Assembly (NCBI GenBank): GCA_900638155.1
Contig: LR134495.1
Span: forward strand, 1 to 64,000
Reading direction: 5' to 3'
Origin: Mannheimia haemolytica
Lineage (GTDB): Bacteria; Pseudomonadota; Gammaproteobacteria; Enterobacterales; Pasteurellaceae
DNA length: 64,000 bases
Shown: piece after piece, positions 40,466 through 51,255 of the stretch
How the letters are laid out: the number at the start of each line of letters is the position of its first letter
How positions within the stretch are numbered: position 1 is the first letter of the stretch
Made by a program: the position numbers and the translations under genes
Notes under the pieces: model-generated
Seen by the model: the letters and a program-made list of their open reading frames with translations, nothing else
Told to the model about the DNA's origin: nothing
Databases searched by the model: none

Positions 40466-43075
40466 TTACCACTGATAACGATAATTCGCTAACACACTAA
40501 GTGGTTGTTTAAATTTGCTACCCGAAGTAATTGAAGCCTCTAAGCCTAAGCGGTGGTTTCTATTACCTGCGGTTAAACCTAATGCAGTTTGTACTCTGCC
40601 TTTATTTTCTGCCACATCAAATTGATATTGGTTCACTCGCACTTTTGCCTTATTCGCTTTTTCAGTAATCGCATTCACTTCCGCATAAGGTTGTACATTC
40701 CAGCCATTATTCAACGTAAAACTTTTTGCAACACGCACGCCAGCACGAGCAGTAAAGAGATTTAAACGGCTCTCATCAGCTTTTCCGTTAATGGTATGAT
40801 AAGCAAGCTGAGCTTGTGGCGTAATACTCCAATCATTGCTTAGTGCAAAACGTTTTCCAATTTCACTTGAAAGGCTAACCGCATTGTATTTACGTTTTTC
40901 ATCAACAAATTTAGCGGTTAAGAGTTCATATTTGGCAATATTATCCAGATACCAGCCTTGCTCATTTGCAAAAGTTGCGTATAACCCGACCGCTTGTGAA
41001 CGTAATTTGCCTTTACTGTATTCGCCGTTAAAATCCACATCGGCACGGCTTGTACCTACAAATCCGCCTAAACGCAGATTATCATTAACAGCACGATCCG
41101 CCCCAACTTGTAAGCTGTGAGAATCCATCTCAAAACCTGAAGAACGGCTATCTACCGCTACATTTTGGGCTTTAGCTTCACTCCGGCTATTGGTATTTTT
41201 TACCCACACATTGCTAGATTTATCTGTTTTCAGCTCGCCTAAACGCTGATGAACCCCTTGCAGGTTTTGACTGAGTAATACGCCCTAAGCTTGGCGGAGA
41301 GAGACAAGAGCGTTCGATTTTTCGCTTAATGCTTTTAACACAGGTGCAACAATAGGTTGGCTAGGTTGTATTGGTTGAGGTTGTGTCGGTTGAACAACAA
41401 CCGGCTGAGTTGGAACTACAGGTTTTGGCTGAACCGCTGGCTGAGTTGGTTCAGTAGATGCCGGTGTTACAGGCTTAGCAGGGAGCGTAGGCTGAGTAGG
41501 GTTATTTTTAACTGGTTCAGCTTGGCGGTTTGCCAATACCCAATTTGTTCCCTCTTTGTTTAAGCGGTAACGATACGCCCCAGCATCCACATATTCACGA
41601 TCTTTTAAGCTAAATTGAGCTTGACCCGTTTGAGTTTCAACTAACGTAACTTTACCATTCGCAGCCTTTGGCTCATTTCCGCTGTCCTTAATGCCTAATG
41701 TGAAACGACCACTATCTTCGCCTTTTACCACAATTTTGTCGGATTGTTGGTTGGCGAGATCAGTATTGAGATCGAAATGACCGTTGCCGATTAAGTAATC
41801 CGTAATCGTCAAAGTTTGGAATTGATCGCCCGTTTTTTGCAATGAGGTTGTGGAATTTGCCATTGCTAGTCCATTTAAATGGCTATCACCATTTACCGTC
41901 CATTGACTGTTTTTCATTGTAAGATCAACATTAGTATTGGCTTGTGTATCAATGCGAATATCTAATTCGTTATCCTCATTTTCATCGGAAACATCTCTCA
42001 TATTCACAACTCTACCTGAGATCTTACTGCTCTCAACATTCACTGTTGTAGAATAATCACGAGAAAGCGGTTCTGTAGCTTCATTGGTATTTACTGCCAC
42101 AAATAATTCTCTACCGGTAACATTGCTATGGTTGATATTCACAACACTATGAGCAGAAGTATAATCTTCATTTTCTTTATACCAATACGCGTCCGAAAAC
42201 ACCGCATAATTCGCATTCACATTACTATGATTAATATCTATTTTTCCTGTACCTAAGCTAGCAGCCACAGTTAAAATATCATTCGTTAAATCAATAGTAC
42301 CTTGATTAAACTCAATAGATGAGCCTGACTCTCCAACCTCTAATGCAAATTGCAATGCATTAGAGCCAGTAATATTTACATTTTCTAATACTACCTTTGC
42401 ATTATCACGAGCTAAAACTCCCGATGATTCAGGCGATAATTCAATTTTATGATTTTTAGCTGTTACTGTTGAACTATCATTTGCCCAAATGCCAGTAGCA
42501 TCTCTACTTTTTAATATAATATCTGCGGAAGTTGTCACATTACTTTCACCGGATACATCAATAGTTACCAGCAATGCTTTCTCATCTTCTGATTCTCCTG
42601 CTTGTAATCTAACACCTGAATCAATCTTAGCATTCGCATTTCTGATAGATACAACATTAGCATTGTGACGACCACTATTAGCAACGGTTGCTGTCGTGCC
42701 TGATGGGATATATAGGCTAGCTTTTCTTTTGTACTCTAATTCAGCAAGAGAAAAAAAGTCTTTATCAGAATTACCAATTCCAATTAAAGAATTAGAACCA
42801 CGGATATTATCATCAGGTGAAGGTATATTTTGGTAGTGCTGAGGAGTAACCGAAGCCTCTAGATCATCATTGTGCTTACCTAATTTAGTAGAATTTAGAT
42901 ACCAATAATATTCGGTATTAGTCTTACCATCAGCTGTGGTAGTACCAGACTGTAATGTTGAATAATAACAATCGGAACTCACAGAACAAGTATGATTAAC
43001 TAAATCTGCATAAGCATATTGTCCTGCTAATGCAAGACTTAATGCACTTAATTTAAATAATGCTGTCTTTTTCAT
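40466..43075 (-). pseudogene. Autotransporter adhesin interrupted by one in-frame amber codon
   Basis: A type V autotransporter. The 596-residue upstream part has a signal peptide (MKKTALFKLS...AYA, 23 aa), a beta-helix-like passenger rich in Asn, Ser and Thr, and a Pro/Gln/Thr-rich linker (41330-41520). The downstream part (40466-41209 and a little before) is the outer-membrane beta-barrel, ending in the usual aromatic C-terminus (NYRYQW). A TAG at 41285-41287 separates them. The frame is unchanged on both sides: SLRQA-stop-GVLLSQNLQGVHQRLGEL reads as the normal linker-to-barrel junction. Without the stop the protein would be 869 codons. The start ATG at 43075 has AGGA upstream. As read, the passenger would be exported but not anchored or translocated. 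A sequencing error is the main alternative. Confidence 0.85.
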
Positions 43076-43143
43076 ATCGTTTATTCCTATTTTATTAATA
43101 AAACAAGCGGTCAAATTTCCCTAAAAACTTGCAAATTAACGAA

Positions 43144-43171
43144 ATAAGGCGAACACTAAGGTTCGCCTTAT
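43144..43171 (-). terminator. dolP terminator
   Basis: ATAAGGCGAAC (43144-43154) pairs perfectly with GTTCGCCTTAT (43161-43171), just after the dolP stop. The T-run is weak. Confidence 0.65.
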
Positions 43172-43174
43172 CAA

Positions 43175-43765
43175 TTACTGTGCATAACTAAACACTTTTA
43201 CCACTTTGGTTACGCCACCTACATTACGGGCGGCTTCGGCAGCGGCATCAGCTTGGTTTTGGCTGACTTTGCCCATTAAAAACACTTCGCCGTTTTCGGT
43301 GACTACTTTCACTTCGGTGGCTTTTACTTCGCCGTTTACCAGAAGTTTGGATTTCACTTGGGTGGTAATCCAGCTGTCTTGTGTAATCTGCCCAAAGCCG
43401 ATTTTTTCGCCTTGTCGGATTTCGTTGTAAATTTCAGTCACACCTTCTGCCCCTGCAGCGAGGTTTTTCGCATTTTCCACTACGTCCATACTTGGTGCTT
43501 GCCCAATTAATAACACTTTGCCGTTGTAAGCGACTACATTAATGCGGGCTTCTTGTTTGATTTGCTCGTCTTTATTAATGTTGTAGGCGACTTTTTCTTC
43601 TAAAATTTCATCATCAACTTGCGTGCCGGTAGTGCGTGGGTCTGTCGCCACTTTTGTCGCAACCGCAGCGGAAGTCACCACTGCTGTAGTAATACAACCT
43701 TGTAAAGAGATAAAGCCTAATACTAATAGGCTGCCCTTTAATAGTTTATTTGCTAATTTGTTCAT
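43175..43765 (-). CDS. dolP: BON-domain outer-membrane lipoprotein DolP (YraP)
   Basis: Lipoprotein that supports outer-membrane integrity and interacts with the BAM machinery. The 196-aa protein has a lipobox LQGC (C24) and two BON domains (about 50-115 and 125-195). It is the last gene of the lpoA-yraN-diaA-dolP cluster, 9 bp after diaA, matching E. coli yraMNO-yraP order. Confidence 0.94.
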   Translation of the reverse strand: MNKLANKLLKGSLLVLGFISLQGCITTAVVTSAAVATKVATDPRTTGTQVDDEILEEKVAYNINKDEQIKQEARINVVAYNGKVLLIGQAPSMDVVENAKNLAAGAEGVTEIYNEIRQGEKIGFGQITQDSWITTQVKSKLLVNGEVKATEVKVVTENGEVFLMGKVSQNQADAAAEAARNVGGVTKVVKVFSYAQ

Positions 43766-43774
43766 AATCTCTCC

Positions 43775-44359
43775 TTACGAGAACAGTAAATGGTCGATAA
43801 GTTCGCATAATAAATTTACATAAAAGTGATGGCTTTCAATCACCCTGAGTTCATTAGTCGAAGGGGCTGAAATTTCAATATCACTTTCGTCTAATAAGCC
43901 AAGTGTGTGGTCGTTATTACTGCCTGTTAGTGCAATAATATCTAAATCTAAATGTTGATTTTTCGCCGTATGAATAGCTTGCAATATACATTCTTCATTA
44001 CCCACAGGCGAAAAAACAATGAAGAGATCACCCTCTTTTGCAACCGCCTGCAACTGTTTTTTATAAACAGCCTCTAACTCGTTATCTTGTGCCACAACCC
44101 CTGCAAATACACCGCTTAATTGCAGTTGTACGGCAGCAAAACTCGGTCTTGCCAGTTCATAACGGTGAAGTAAGTGGCTGACCAATAATTCGGCATTACC
44201 ATAAGAGCGACCGTGCCCGCATACAATGACTTTATCGCCACGCAACAAACAGGCAACAATGCGGTTTGCCGCTTCGCTTAATTTAGCCGGCAATAGCTCA
44301 GCGGCGGAAATTTGGGTTTGAATACTTTCGGTAAATCTATCTTGGATTTTATTTAACAT
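43775..44359 (-). CDS. diaA: DnaA initiator-associating protein DiaA
   Basis: SIS-domain protein that binds DnaA and promotes its assembly at oriC. The 194-aa protein has the SIS core (GDKVIVCGHGRSYGNAEL at about 41-58). GmhA is a related SIS protein, but the position between yraN and dolP supports DiaA. DnaA in this window has an altered AAA+ domain, so the partnership may deserve attention. Confidence 0.92.
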   Translation of the reverse strand: MLNKIQDRFTESIQTQISAAELLPAKLSEAANRIVACLLRGDKVIVCGHGRSYGNAELLVSHLLHRYELARPSFAAVQLQLSGVFAGVVAQDNELEAVYKKQLQAVAKEGDLFIVFSPVGNEECILQAIHTAKNQHLDLDIIALTGSNNDHTLGLLDESDIEISAPSTNELRVIESHHFYVNLLCELIDHLLFS

Positions 44360-44364
44360 TCTAT

Positions 44365-44736
44365 CTAACCTAAAAAGTTAGGAATCCACACAGGCGTTTG
44401 GTTTCCTTCAAAAGCAACCACATCAAAACGGCAATTTGCGGTTTCTAAACTTTGGTTTTGTTTAAGCAACCACATATTAGCAGCATTTTGCCATTTTTGT
44501 TGCTTGCGGTAATCAATACTCTCAACGGCTGAACCGAAGCGGTTGCTTTTACGCTGGCGAACTTCTACAAACACAACGGTTTGTCCGTCTTGCATAATCA
44601 GATCCAGTTCGCCACCTTTAAATGCTTGGTTAGCGGCAACAAAACGAAGCCCTTGCTGTTCTAAAAACACTCGGGCTTTTTGTTCATAAAACGAGCCTTG
44701 TTCCCGTTTATTAATAAGCTTGTTGAATAGCTCCAT
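44365..44736 (-). CDS. yraN: UPF0102 protein YraN
   Basis: A 123-aa putative nuclease of the restriction-endonuclease-like fold. The conserved acidic core is seen in [19 protein letters not shown]. The frame is open 11 codons further, but [14 protein letters not shown] matches the usual N-terminus. It overlaps the end of lpoA by 26 bp. Function is unproven. Confidence 0.9.
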   Translation of the reverse strand: MELFNKLINKREQGSFYEQKARVFLEQQGLRFVAANQAFKGGELDLIMQDGQTVVFVEVRQRKSNRFGSAVESIDYRKQQKWQNAANMWLLKQNQSLETANCRFDVVAFEGNQTPVWIPNFLG

Positions 44737-46429
44737 TGCGATATTGCATCCAAGATAAACTACGTTCAATATTACAATGTTGTCCGGCTTTTAACTCACC
44801 GGTTAAACCTGAAATTTTGTAGCCCGGAATATGGCGGAATTCATTGAATTTGGTTGCCAATGACCACGCATCAGCCCCCATTGCGTATAAACGCATCATT
44901 GAGAAATCGCTATTGGCTAAATTCTCGGCTTTTTTATATTCACTAGAACTTTGATCAGCTAACAGTGGCACTTCACTAAATTTTACCCCTTCCATTGAAG
45001 TGTAAAAATCAATGCCGTTATTTGGCGAATTACTGCGAGATGAGGTATAGATCGCTAAACGATCTTTTAAGGTTGAGCTATCAATACCTTGTTTAATTTC
45101 TAATACTTGCTCGGCATTCCCCAAAATATATAAAGCTGCTTTGCTCACGCCTGCATTTTGAATAGCGGCAACGGCATCAAGCGGTTGGTTGTAATAACGC
45201 ACATCGGCATCGCTATTGGTAAGCTGACGCCAGCGTTTGGCAAAGGCTTCTGCCGAGCGGTTGCCGTAGTCATCTTGAGGGGCGGCAACGATAGCGACAC
45301 TATTACCGTCTTGATAAATTTTTTCCGCCCCTGATTGTGCCTCAGATTCAGGAGATAAACCGTAGTAACACACCTGAGCAATATTACGCACATTTTCAGT
45401 GGCATTCAGTGCCAAAATATTCACGTTTTGGATTTCTGGGCTAAGTAGCATTTCATCAACACGAGATTTGAGCAATGGCCCGACAATCACATTTGCCCCT
45501 TGCTGTTTTGCCTGTGAAATTAAGGAATTAACATCAGATGAATCGGTATCAAAAGTTTGCACTGCGGTTGGGTCATCAGCCTTAGCATCATTAAAACCAC
45601 GCTTGATAATATCACCCAAAATTTTTGCATCACTACTTAAAGGCAATAGCAATGCGACACTGTTTAACTGGGTTTGTTGGAAATTATTCACCCCTTGTAA
45701 TTCCGTTGGCATTACGGCAACCGCACTATGGCTCGGGTATTGGGCTTTCCAATTATTAATTGCTTGTGGCATTTGTGCCGGTGTCGTCACATTTTGATTA
45801 TAGATATTAATTAATGCCAACCAACCAGCAAGCTCCATCTCACCCGCTTCAGGCACAGTTTTTTCCAGCATTCCTCGATTTGCATCACGCAAGGTTTGCC
45901 AAATAATATCGTTATTTTCTTGGCGTTCACGGTTCATTTTATAGAAATTGTTAAGTTGCGATCTTGCACGCACAATGCCAATCACATCTTTCTGATTGGC
46001 AGCAATACGGGCTTGGGTTTGAATATAACGCAAACGCTGTGCCGAACTTAGCGGATCTTGAATGGCTTTTAATTGGCTTGTTGCTTGCTCGTTTTTCCCT
46101 TGTAAGGCGGCAAGCTGAGCGGAAACCAAAGCATACTCTAACTTTTGCACCTCGCTCATCTCTGCGGTCAGAATTTCACTAAAAGTGTTTTGTGCTTCAT
46201 ATTCCTTATTTTCATCAATTAATTTGCGTACCGCTAAAAGTTGATACGAAATTTTATCTTCCGCTTCTTTGGTTTGATCTGCTTTATTAATATAGAATTC
46301 CGAGCTTGAATAGGCTTCATTTTTAATGGATTCGGTGACAGGATTTACCGATGTACAGGCAGAAATGAATAATGCAATCGCCGTTGGCACCAATGCCTTT
46401 TTCATTGTATGGTTTAAAATAGTTGCCAT
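44711..46429 (-). CDS. lpoA: Penicillin-binding protein activator LpoA
   Basis: Outer-membrane lipoprotein that activates PBP1a for peptidoglycan synthesis. The 572-aa protein has a lipobox ISAC (C25), an N-terminal TPR-like domain and a C-terminal periplasmic-binding-protein-like domain. The upstream ATG at 46429 has GAGGA about 7 bp before it, while the internal ATG at 46405 has none. The longer start is therefore chosen. It is divergent from rsmI. Confidence 0.95.
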   Translation of the reverse strand: MATILNHTMKKALVPTAIALFISACTSVNPVTESIKNEAYSSSEFYINKADQTKEAEDKISYQLLAVRKLIDENKEYEAQNTFSEILTAEMSEVQKLEYALVSAQLAALQGKNEQATSQLKAIQDPLSSAQRLRYIQTQARIAANQKDVIGIVRARSQLNNFYKMNRERQENNDIIWQTLRDANRGMLEKTVPEAGEMELAGWLALINIYNQNVTTPAQMPQAINNWKAQYPSHSAVAVMPTELQGVNNFQQTQLNSVALLLPLSSDAKILGDIIKRGFNDAKADDPTAVQTFDTDSSDVNSLISQAKQQGANVIVGPLLKSRVDEMLLSPEIQNVNILALNATENVRNIAQVCYYGLSPESEAQSGAEKIYQDGNSVAIVAAPQDDYGNRSAEAFAKRWRQLTNSDADVRYYNQPLDAVAAIQNAGVSKAALYILGNAEQVLEIKQGIDSSTLKDRLAIYTSSRSNSPNNGIDFYTSMEGVKFSEVPLLADQSSSEYKKAENLANSDFSMMRLYAMGADAWSLATKFNEFRHIPGYKISGLTGELKAGQHCNIERSLSWMQYRNGAIQQAY

Positions 46430-46502
46430 TGTCAGATCCTCAATAGAATATAATGTGCTAAATTTAATGTGAAATCTTACTTATCAAACGAGCTAAAAGC
46501 AA

Positions 46503-47375
46503 ATGAAAAACAGACAAAATTCATCTGAAATCAACCCAAATTACGGAATTTTATATATTGTTGCCACGCCTATCGGCAATTTAGGCGATATTACCCAACG
46601 GGCATTAGACACCCTAGCATCTGTCGATTTAGTCGCCGCCGAAGACACCCGCCACAGCGGTTTATTGCTAAGCCACTACGGCATTAAAAAACCGTTTTTC
46701 GCCTTGCACGACCATAATGAACAGCAGAAAGCGGTCGTTTTAGTCGAAAAATTAGCAAAAGGTGAAAATATCGCCCTAATTTCCGATGCCGGCACGCCAC
46801 TGATTAGCGATCCCGGCTTTCATCTTGTCCGCCATTGCCGCCAAGCAGGGGTAAAAGTTGTGCCGATTCCCGGTGCTTGTGCCGCTGTTACCGCATTATG
46901 TGCTTCAGGCATTGCTTCAGACCGTTTTTGTTTTGAAGGGTTCTTACCGGCAAAAACAAAATCCCGCTGCGATAAACTTACCGAGCTTGAAAACGAGCCT
47001 CGCACGCTGATTTTTTATGAATCTACCCACCGCATTTTAGACACCCTTGCCGATATGCAGACTGTTTTTGGCGAAGATCGCTATGTGGTGATGGCAAGGG
47101 AAATCACGAAAACGTGGGAAACCATTTACGGTGATCAACTAGGTAACTTAATCGGCTGGCTGAAGGAAGACAGTAACCGCATTAAAGGCGAGATTGTGCT
47201 GGTGGTTGAAGGCAAACCACAAAGTAGTGAGGAAGCCTTTTCCGGACAAGCAATCAAATTGCTGGCATTACTCTGCCAAGAACTCCCGCTTAAAAAAGCC
47301 TCTGCCATTGTGGCAGAAACCTTTGGCTATAAGAAAAATGCGTTGTATCAATATGGATTGGAGCATTTTGAGTAA
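46503..47375 (+). CDS. rsmI: 16S rRNA 2'-O-ribose C1402 methyltransferase RsmI
   Basis: Methylates C1402 in the ribosomal decoding centre. The 290-aa tetrapyrrole-methylase-fold protein has the signature [12 protein letters not shown] (about 20-31), AAEDTRHSG and [12 protein letters not shown]. It is divergent to lpoA, with a 73-bp shared promoter gap, as in E. coli. Confidence 0.96.
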   Translation: MKNRQNSSEINPNYGILYIVATPIGNLGDITQRALDTLASVDLVAAEDTRHSGLLLSHYGIKKPFFALHDHNEQQKAVVLVEKLAKGENIALISDAGTPLISDPGFHLVRHCRQAGVKVVPIPGACAAVTALCASGIASDRFCFEGFLPAKTKSRCDKLTELENEPRTLIFYESTHRILDTLADMQTVFGEDRYVVMAREITKTWETIYGDQLGNLIGWLKEDSNRIKGEIVLVVEGKPQSSEEAFSGQAIKLLALLCQELPLKKASAIVAETFGYKKNALYQYGLEHFE

Positions 47376-47417
47376 CAGACAAGCGGTCAGATTTTGTGAG
47401 TTTTTTGCAGATTGGCA

Positions 47418-47548
47418 CTCCCCTCTCTCTGAAAAATGTTTCTGAACGAAACATTTCCCGGTCTCAATACTCGCTACGCTCGCTCCTTCGGAGCCGTTGG
47501 CAAAGCCAACGTTCAAATGTAAACATTTGTCCCATAAGGGGAGAGAGC
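47418..47548. repeat. Degenerate relative of the 65-bp structured repeat
   Basis: The ends CCCCTCTCTCTGA and GGGGAGAGAG are inverted. Inside are three hairpins: AAATGTTTC with GAAACATTT, GGAGCGAGCGTAGCGAG-type sequence, and GTTGGC with GCCAAC. The left part shares CCCTCTC..TGA...TCTGAACGAA with the reverse complement of the repeat at 47569. Confidence 0.55.
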
Positions 47549-47568
47549 TAAATTATTCGCTTGTCGAC

Positions 47569-47633
47569 CCCTCTCCACTCGTGGGAGAGGGACAGATTCT
47601 TCTTCGTTCAGAAGAAAAATCAGGGAGAGGGGG
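47569..47633. repeat. 65-bp structured repeat, copy A
   Basis: Matches copy B at 54220-54284 at 60 of 65 positions with no gaps. It contains CCCTCTCC/GGGAGAGGG pairing at the left, a second GGGAGAGG at the right, and an inner stem of GATT.TTCTT with AAGAAAAATC. It overlaps the stop codon of the MFS gene, so that protein's last residues (TSPSP) come from it. Confidence 0.85.
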
Positions 47634-48786
47634 AAGTTTCTCGCACTAAATTCCGATAAGCATACGCCATAATCGCAAACATCAACAGCAAGTAAAGCGG
47701 TAATAATTGAATGCTGATGGCATTAGCGATAAAGCCGAAAATCGGTGGCAATAACAGCACGCCAATATAGGCACTTGCCATTTGCACGCCGATCACCGAT
47801 TGTGATTTGTCCTCGCCGAAAAACGCAGGGGTAGAATGAATTAAGCACGGGAAAATCGGGGCACAGCCCAGCCCGATGATAATTAAACTTGCCAGCGTAA
47901 CATATTTGCCTAGCGGTAAGCATAGTATGGCAATGCCGACTAAGATCAAGGCTGAACCGAGTTTAATCATTTGTCTGTTGCTAAATTTAAGCGTCAAGAA
48001 GCCACTTACGCCTCTGCCAACAGTAATGCCGATAAAGAAAATACTGCCGAACGCAGCCGCTTGCTCTAAACTAACATCTTTGACCATCACAAAATAACTA
48101 CTCGCCCACAGTCCGGCGGTTTGTTCTACGCCACAATAGCCAAAAAACGCTAAAATGCCATATTTCACGCCCGGAATTTTTAGCGTTTCTTTTAAGCTCA
48201 TCGGTTTTGCCGAATGGTTGATTTCAGCGATAGTCTGCTTACGTGATTTCCAAAAAGGCATTGAGCAAAACAGCATTAGCGTTAGCCCGATTTGTAACAT
48301 TGAAATGGTGAAATAGCCTGCCTCCCAGCCTCGCCCTTGCAATAAGGCGTAGCCTAAAATGTGCGGCCCGATAGAAGCTCCAACGCCCCACATACAATGC
48401 AGCCAGCTCATATGGCGGCTGGCGTAGTGAACTGCTACATAGTTATTCAACGCCGCATCAACCGCTCCAGCCCCTAAGCCGTAAGGAATTGCCCATAAAC
48501 ATAAGATCCAGAAAGAATCACTGATTGAAAAGCCCCATAATGCTAACGCGGTTAAGGCAACGCTAATGACCATTACTTTGCCTGTGCCGAGATGGTAGGT
48601 CAGTTTGTCCGACATTAAGCTAGAGGTAATAGTGCCAATCGACATAATCATCGAGACCACACCTGCATAGGAAAGCGGAACAGCAAGCTGTTGGTGCATT
48701 GACGGCCACGCCGAGCCTAAAATTGCATCAGGCAACCCAAGGCTGATAAAAGAGAGGTAAATAATAGCGAGCAGGAGGTTAGTCAT
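47620..48786 (-). CDS. MFS transporter of unknown substrate
   Basis: A 388-aa, 12-helix major facilitator, with the typical early motif LGLPDAILGSAWP. Charged loops between helices 2-3 (SDKLTYHLGTGKV) fit the family. Its C-terminus runs into the structured repeat at 47569-47633, so the native end may differ in strains lacking the repeat. It follows putP's upstream neighbourhood but has its own gap containing an uptake core. Substrate cannot be inferred. Confidence 0.8.
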   Translation of the reverse strand: MTNLLLAIIYLSFISLGLPDAILGSAWPSMHQQLAVPLSYAGVVSMIMSIGTITSSLMSDKLTYHLGTGKVMVISVALTALALWGFSISDSFWILCLWAIPYGLGAGAVDAALNNYVAVHYASRHMSWLHCMWGVGASIGPHILGYALLQGRGWEAGYFTISMLQIGLTLMLFCSMPFWKSRKQTIAEINHSAKPMSLKETLKIPGVKYGILAFFGYCGVEQTAGLWASSYFVMVKDVSLEQAAAFGSIFFIGITVGRGVSGFLTLKFSNRQMIKLGSALILVGIAILCLPLGKYVTLASLIIIGLGCAPIFPCLIHSTPAFFGEDKSQSVIGVQMASAYIGVLLLPPIFGFIANAISIQLLPLYLLLMFAIMAYAYRNLVRETSPSP

Positions 48787-48829
48787 AGCTTACAAGCGGT
48801 TACATTTCTCAAATTTTTTGCAAAAAAAT

Positions 48830-48850
48830 GGCTTAAGGAGACCTTAAGCC
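48830..48850 (-). terminator. putP terminator
   Basis: GGCTTAAGG (48830-48838) pairs with CCTTAAGCC (48842-48850). On the minus strand it is followed by ATTTTTTT. Confidence 0.85.
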
Positions 48851-48858
48851 AAATTTCA

Positions 48859-50373
48859 TTATTTCACTTCTGCCAAATAGGCTTTGTTGGCACGGTCAAA
48901 GGTGTCTAACACGGCTTTGCTTGGCATTGGCGTGATAAGTGATACCACAATGATCATTAGGGTAGCAGCAATAAAGCCCGGGATCATCGAGTAAATTTCC
49001 GGTAAGGCGAGCTTAAGTGTAATATCGCCCCAGAAATGCACGATTAACGCACCGGTCAGCATTCCGGCAATCGCCCCAAAACCGTTCATACGTTTCCAAA
49101 ATAGTGAAAGCAAGACCACAGGCCCGAATGCCGAGCCGAAACCTGCCCACGCATTACGCACTAAGCCAAATACTTTGCTGTCCGGGTCTTGGGCGATATA
49201 AATAGCTAATGCTGCCACCGCAAGCACCATCAAGCGGCTTAACCAAACCAGTTCTTTATCAGAGGCTTGAGGGCGTAAAATGCCTTTGTATAAATCTTCG
49301 GTAATCGCACTTGAACAAATCAGTAATTGAGCGGAAAGGGTACTCATTACCGCAGCAAGAATGGCAGATAATAAAATGCCGGCTACCCAAGGGTTAAATA
49401 ACAATTTAGCTAATTCAATGAAAATTTGTTCCGGGTTTTTGCTGATATTACCAACTTGCTCCGGGTGTCCAAAGAAATATGCCATACCAAAATAACCAAT
49501 ACCGATTGCACCTAATAAGCAAATCACCATCCAAGTCATACTGATACGGCGTGCATTTTCAAGAGACTTCACACTTTCTGCCGCCATAAAACGCACCACA
49601 ATATGCGGTTGTCCGAAATAACCCAGCCCCCACGCCATTAAGCTGATAATGCCTAATACGCTGGTGCCGGTGAAAATGTCGTTGTAGTCTTTTTGTGCCA
49701 TCTCGCCTGCACGATCAATTAAGGCTTGCATTTCATCAAAACCACCTAAGTTATACATCACAAAAAACGGGGTAAGAATCAGGGCAAAAACCATTAATGA
49801 AGCTTGAATAGTATCCGTCCAACTTACTGCTAAGAAACCACCAATAAAGGTGTAAAGAATGGTAGCAACAGCCCCATACCAAATTGCTTGGTGGTAAGGT
49901 AAGCCAAATAAGTTTTCAAATACTCTCGCACCGGCCACGACGCCCGATGCACAATAAATTGCAAAAAAGAGTAAAAAAATGACCGCTGATAAAATCTTAA
50001 TTAAACGGGTTTTATCGCCAAAACGATTGTGGAAGTATTCGGGTAAGGTTAAGGCATCGCCACTGTGTTCCGTGTGAGAGCGTAATCTGCCTGCGACTAA
50101 TTTCCAGTTTAGATAAGCACCGATAGTTAAACCGATAGCAATCCAGCCTTCTATCAAACCGCCTGCATAAACGGCTCCGGGTAATCCCATCAGCAACCAG
50201 CCGGACATATCTGATGCACCGGCAGAAAGTGCGGTCACAAAGCTACCTAAACGGCGACCGCCTAAAATATAGTCTGAAAGGTTATTGGTAACACGATAGG
50301 CAATAAAGCCGATGGCAATCATTCCTAGAATATAGACAACAAACATAATTGTTGTTGGATCAAGACCAAACAT
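48859..50373 (-). CDS. putP: Sodium/proline symporter PutP
   Basis: Na+-coupled proline uptake protein of the SSS family. The 504-aa product has about 13 membrane helices and the sodium-site region SAGASDMSGWLLMGLPGA. The frame is open 26 codons further, but GAGGA precedes the ATG at 50373 and MFGLDPTT is a family-like start. It uses the sodium gradient that Na+-NQR creates. No putA is nearby. Confidence 0.94.
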   Translation of the reverse strand: MFGLDPTTIMFVVYILGMIAIGFIAYRVTNNLSDYILGGRRLGSFVTALSAGASDMSGWLLMGLPGAVYAGGLIEGWIAIGLTIGAYLNWKLVAGRLRSHTEHSGDALTLPEYFHNRFGDKTRLIKILSAVIFLLFFAIYCASGVVAGARVFENLFGLPYHQAIWYGAVATILYTFIGGFLAVSWTDTIQASLMVFALILTPFFVMYNLGGFDEMQALIDRAGEMAQKDYNDIFTGTSVLGIISLMAWGLGYFGQPHIVVRFMAAESVKSLENARRISMTWMVICLLGAIGIGYFGMAYFFGHPEQVGNISKNPEQIFIELAKLLFNPWVAGILLSAILAAVMSTLSAQLLICSSAITEDLYKGILRPQASDKELVWLSRLMVLAVAALAIYIAQDPDSKVFGLVRNAWAGFGSAFGPVVLLSLFWKRMNGFGAIAGMLTGALIVHFWGDITLKLALPEIYSMIPGFIAATLMIIVVSLITPMPSKAVLDTFDRANKAYLAEVK

Positions 50374-50466
50374 TATTAATGAATCCTCAAGATTTCTTAT
50401 TGTATAAAGATTAAAGTGAGTAAAGGATAAAAGATTACCTGAAATAATCAAAATGGCAACACAAAA

Positions 50467-51255
50467 TTACCGTCCGCCCAGCTCAGCTGAAATTTTTTCT
50501 GCTGTTTCTTGAATAGCCGGTAGTAGATTTTCCCGCCCCAGCTGATTTAAACGAGCAGTTGAAAGCGAAACAGAAATCGCATAATGGACTTTTTGTTGGT
50601 GATCAAAAATCGGGCAAGCAATACAAGAAACCCCTAATTCATTTTCTTCGTTATCCATTGCAAAACCTTGACGGCGAATGGTTTCCAGCTCGGTTTGCAT
50701 TCCGTCAATCGTGGTGATGGTATTGACCGTCAGTTTTTGAATGATGTCCGATTTAGTCTGCCAATATTGTGGAATGTAATCTGCCGAACCATAAGCAAGA
50801 AACAGTTTTCCCATTCCCGAGCAATAGAGTTGCATTTGTTGCCCGATATAGGCTCGGGTACGCATCATTCCGGTGGTTGCTTCCAATTTATTGATTAAAA
50901 TGGCGTGATCGTTTTCCCGCATCGCAAAATTTACCGTCTCGCCTAAGCTTAAATTTAGGGCTTCTAAATGTGGGGCAGCGATATGCAAAATGTTAATCGA
51001 ACTTAAGGCTCGCTGCCCGATTGCCAAACATTTAGTGGTTAAGCGATAACTGCCCGCGGTCGGTGCGGGGCGGACATAGCCCTCTTGTTGTAGGCCTTGT
51101 AGCAAGCGATGAACCGTGCTTTTGTTCAGCCCCGAAAGCTCGGCTAAATGGGCAAGCGGACAGCCGTTTGGGAATTTCGCTAACAATTCCAATAGTGTTA
51201 AGCCACGAATTAAACTTTGATTTCCACTCGATTCCTTTTCTTTCTTTGCATTCAT
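50467..51255 (-). CDS. IclR-family transcriptional regulator
   Basis: A 262-aa regulator with an N-terminal winged helix (about 20-80, SGLNKSTVHRLLQGLQQEGY) and a C-terminal effector domain containing SCIACPIFD. The ATG at 51255 has GGGAG 7 bp upstream and overlaps the ygfA stop as ATGA. It may control putP, 93 bp downstream, or the next MFS gene; this is inference from position. Confidence 0.85.
   Translation of the reverse strand: MNAKKEKESSGNQSLIRGLTLLELLAKFPNGCPLAHLAELSGLNKSTVHRLLQGLQQEGYVRPAPTAGSYRLTTKCLAIGQRALSSINILHIAAPHLEALNLSLGETVNFAMRENDHAILINKLEATTGMMRTRAYIGQQMQLYCSGMGKLFLAYGSADYIPQYWQTKSDIIQKLTVNTITTIDGMQTELETIRRQGFAMDNEENELGVSCIACPIFDHQQKVHYAISVSLSTARLNQLGRENLLPAIQETAEKISAELGGR

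Noticed and set aside
40466..41287. Frameshift explanation for the split autotransporter
   Set aside because: The distance between the stop codon and the downstream frame is a multiple of three and the junction reads in frame, so only a nonsense codon is needed.
43775..44359. GmhA (sedoheptulose 7-phosphate isomerase) for the SIS-domain gene
   Set aside because: Placement between yraN and dolP is diagnostic for DiaA; GmhA usually lies elsewhere.
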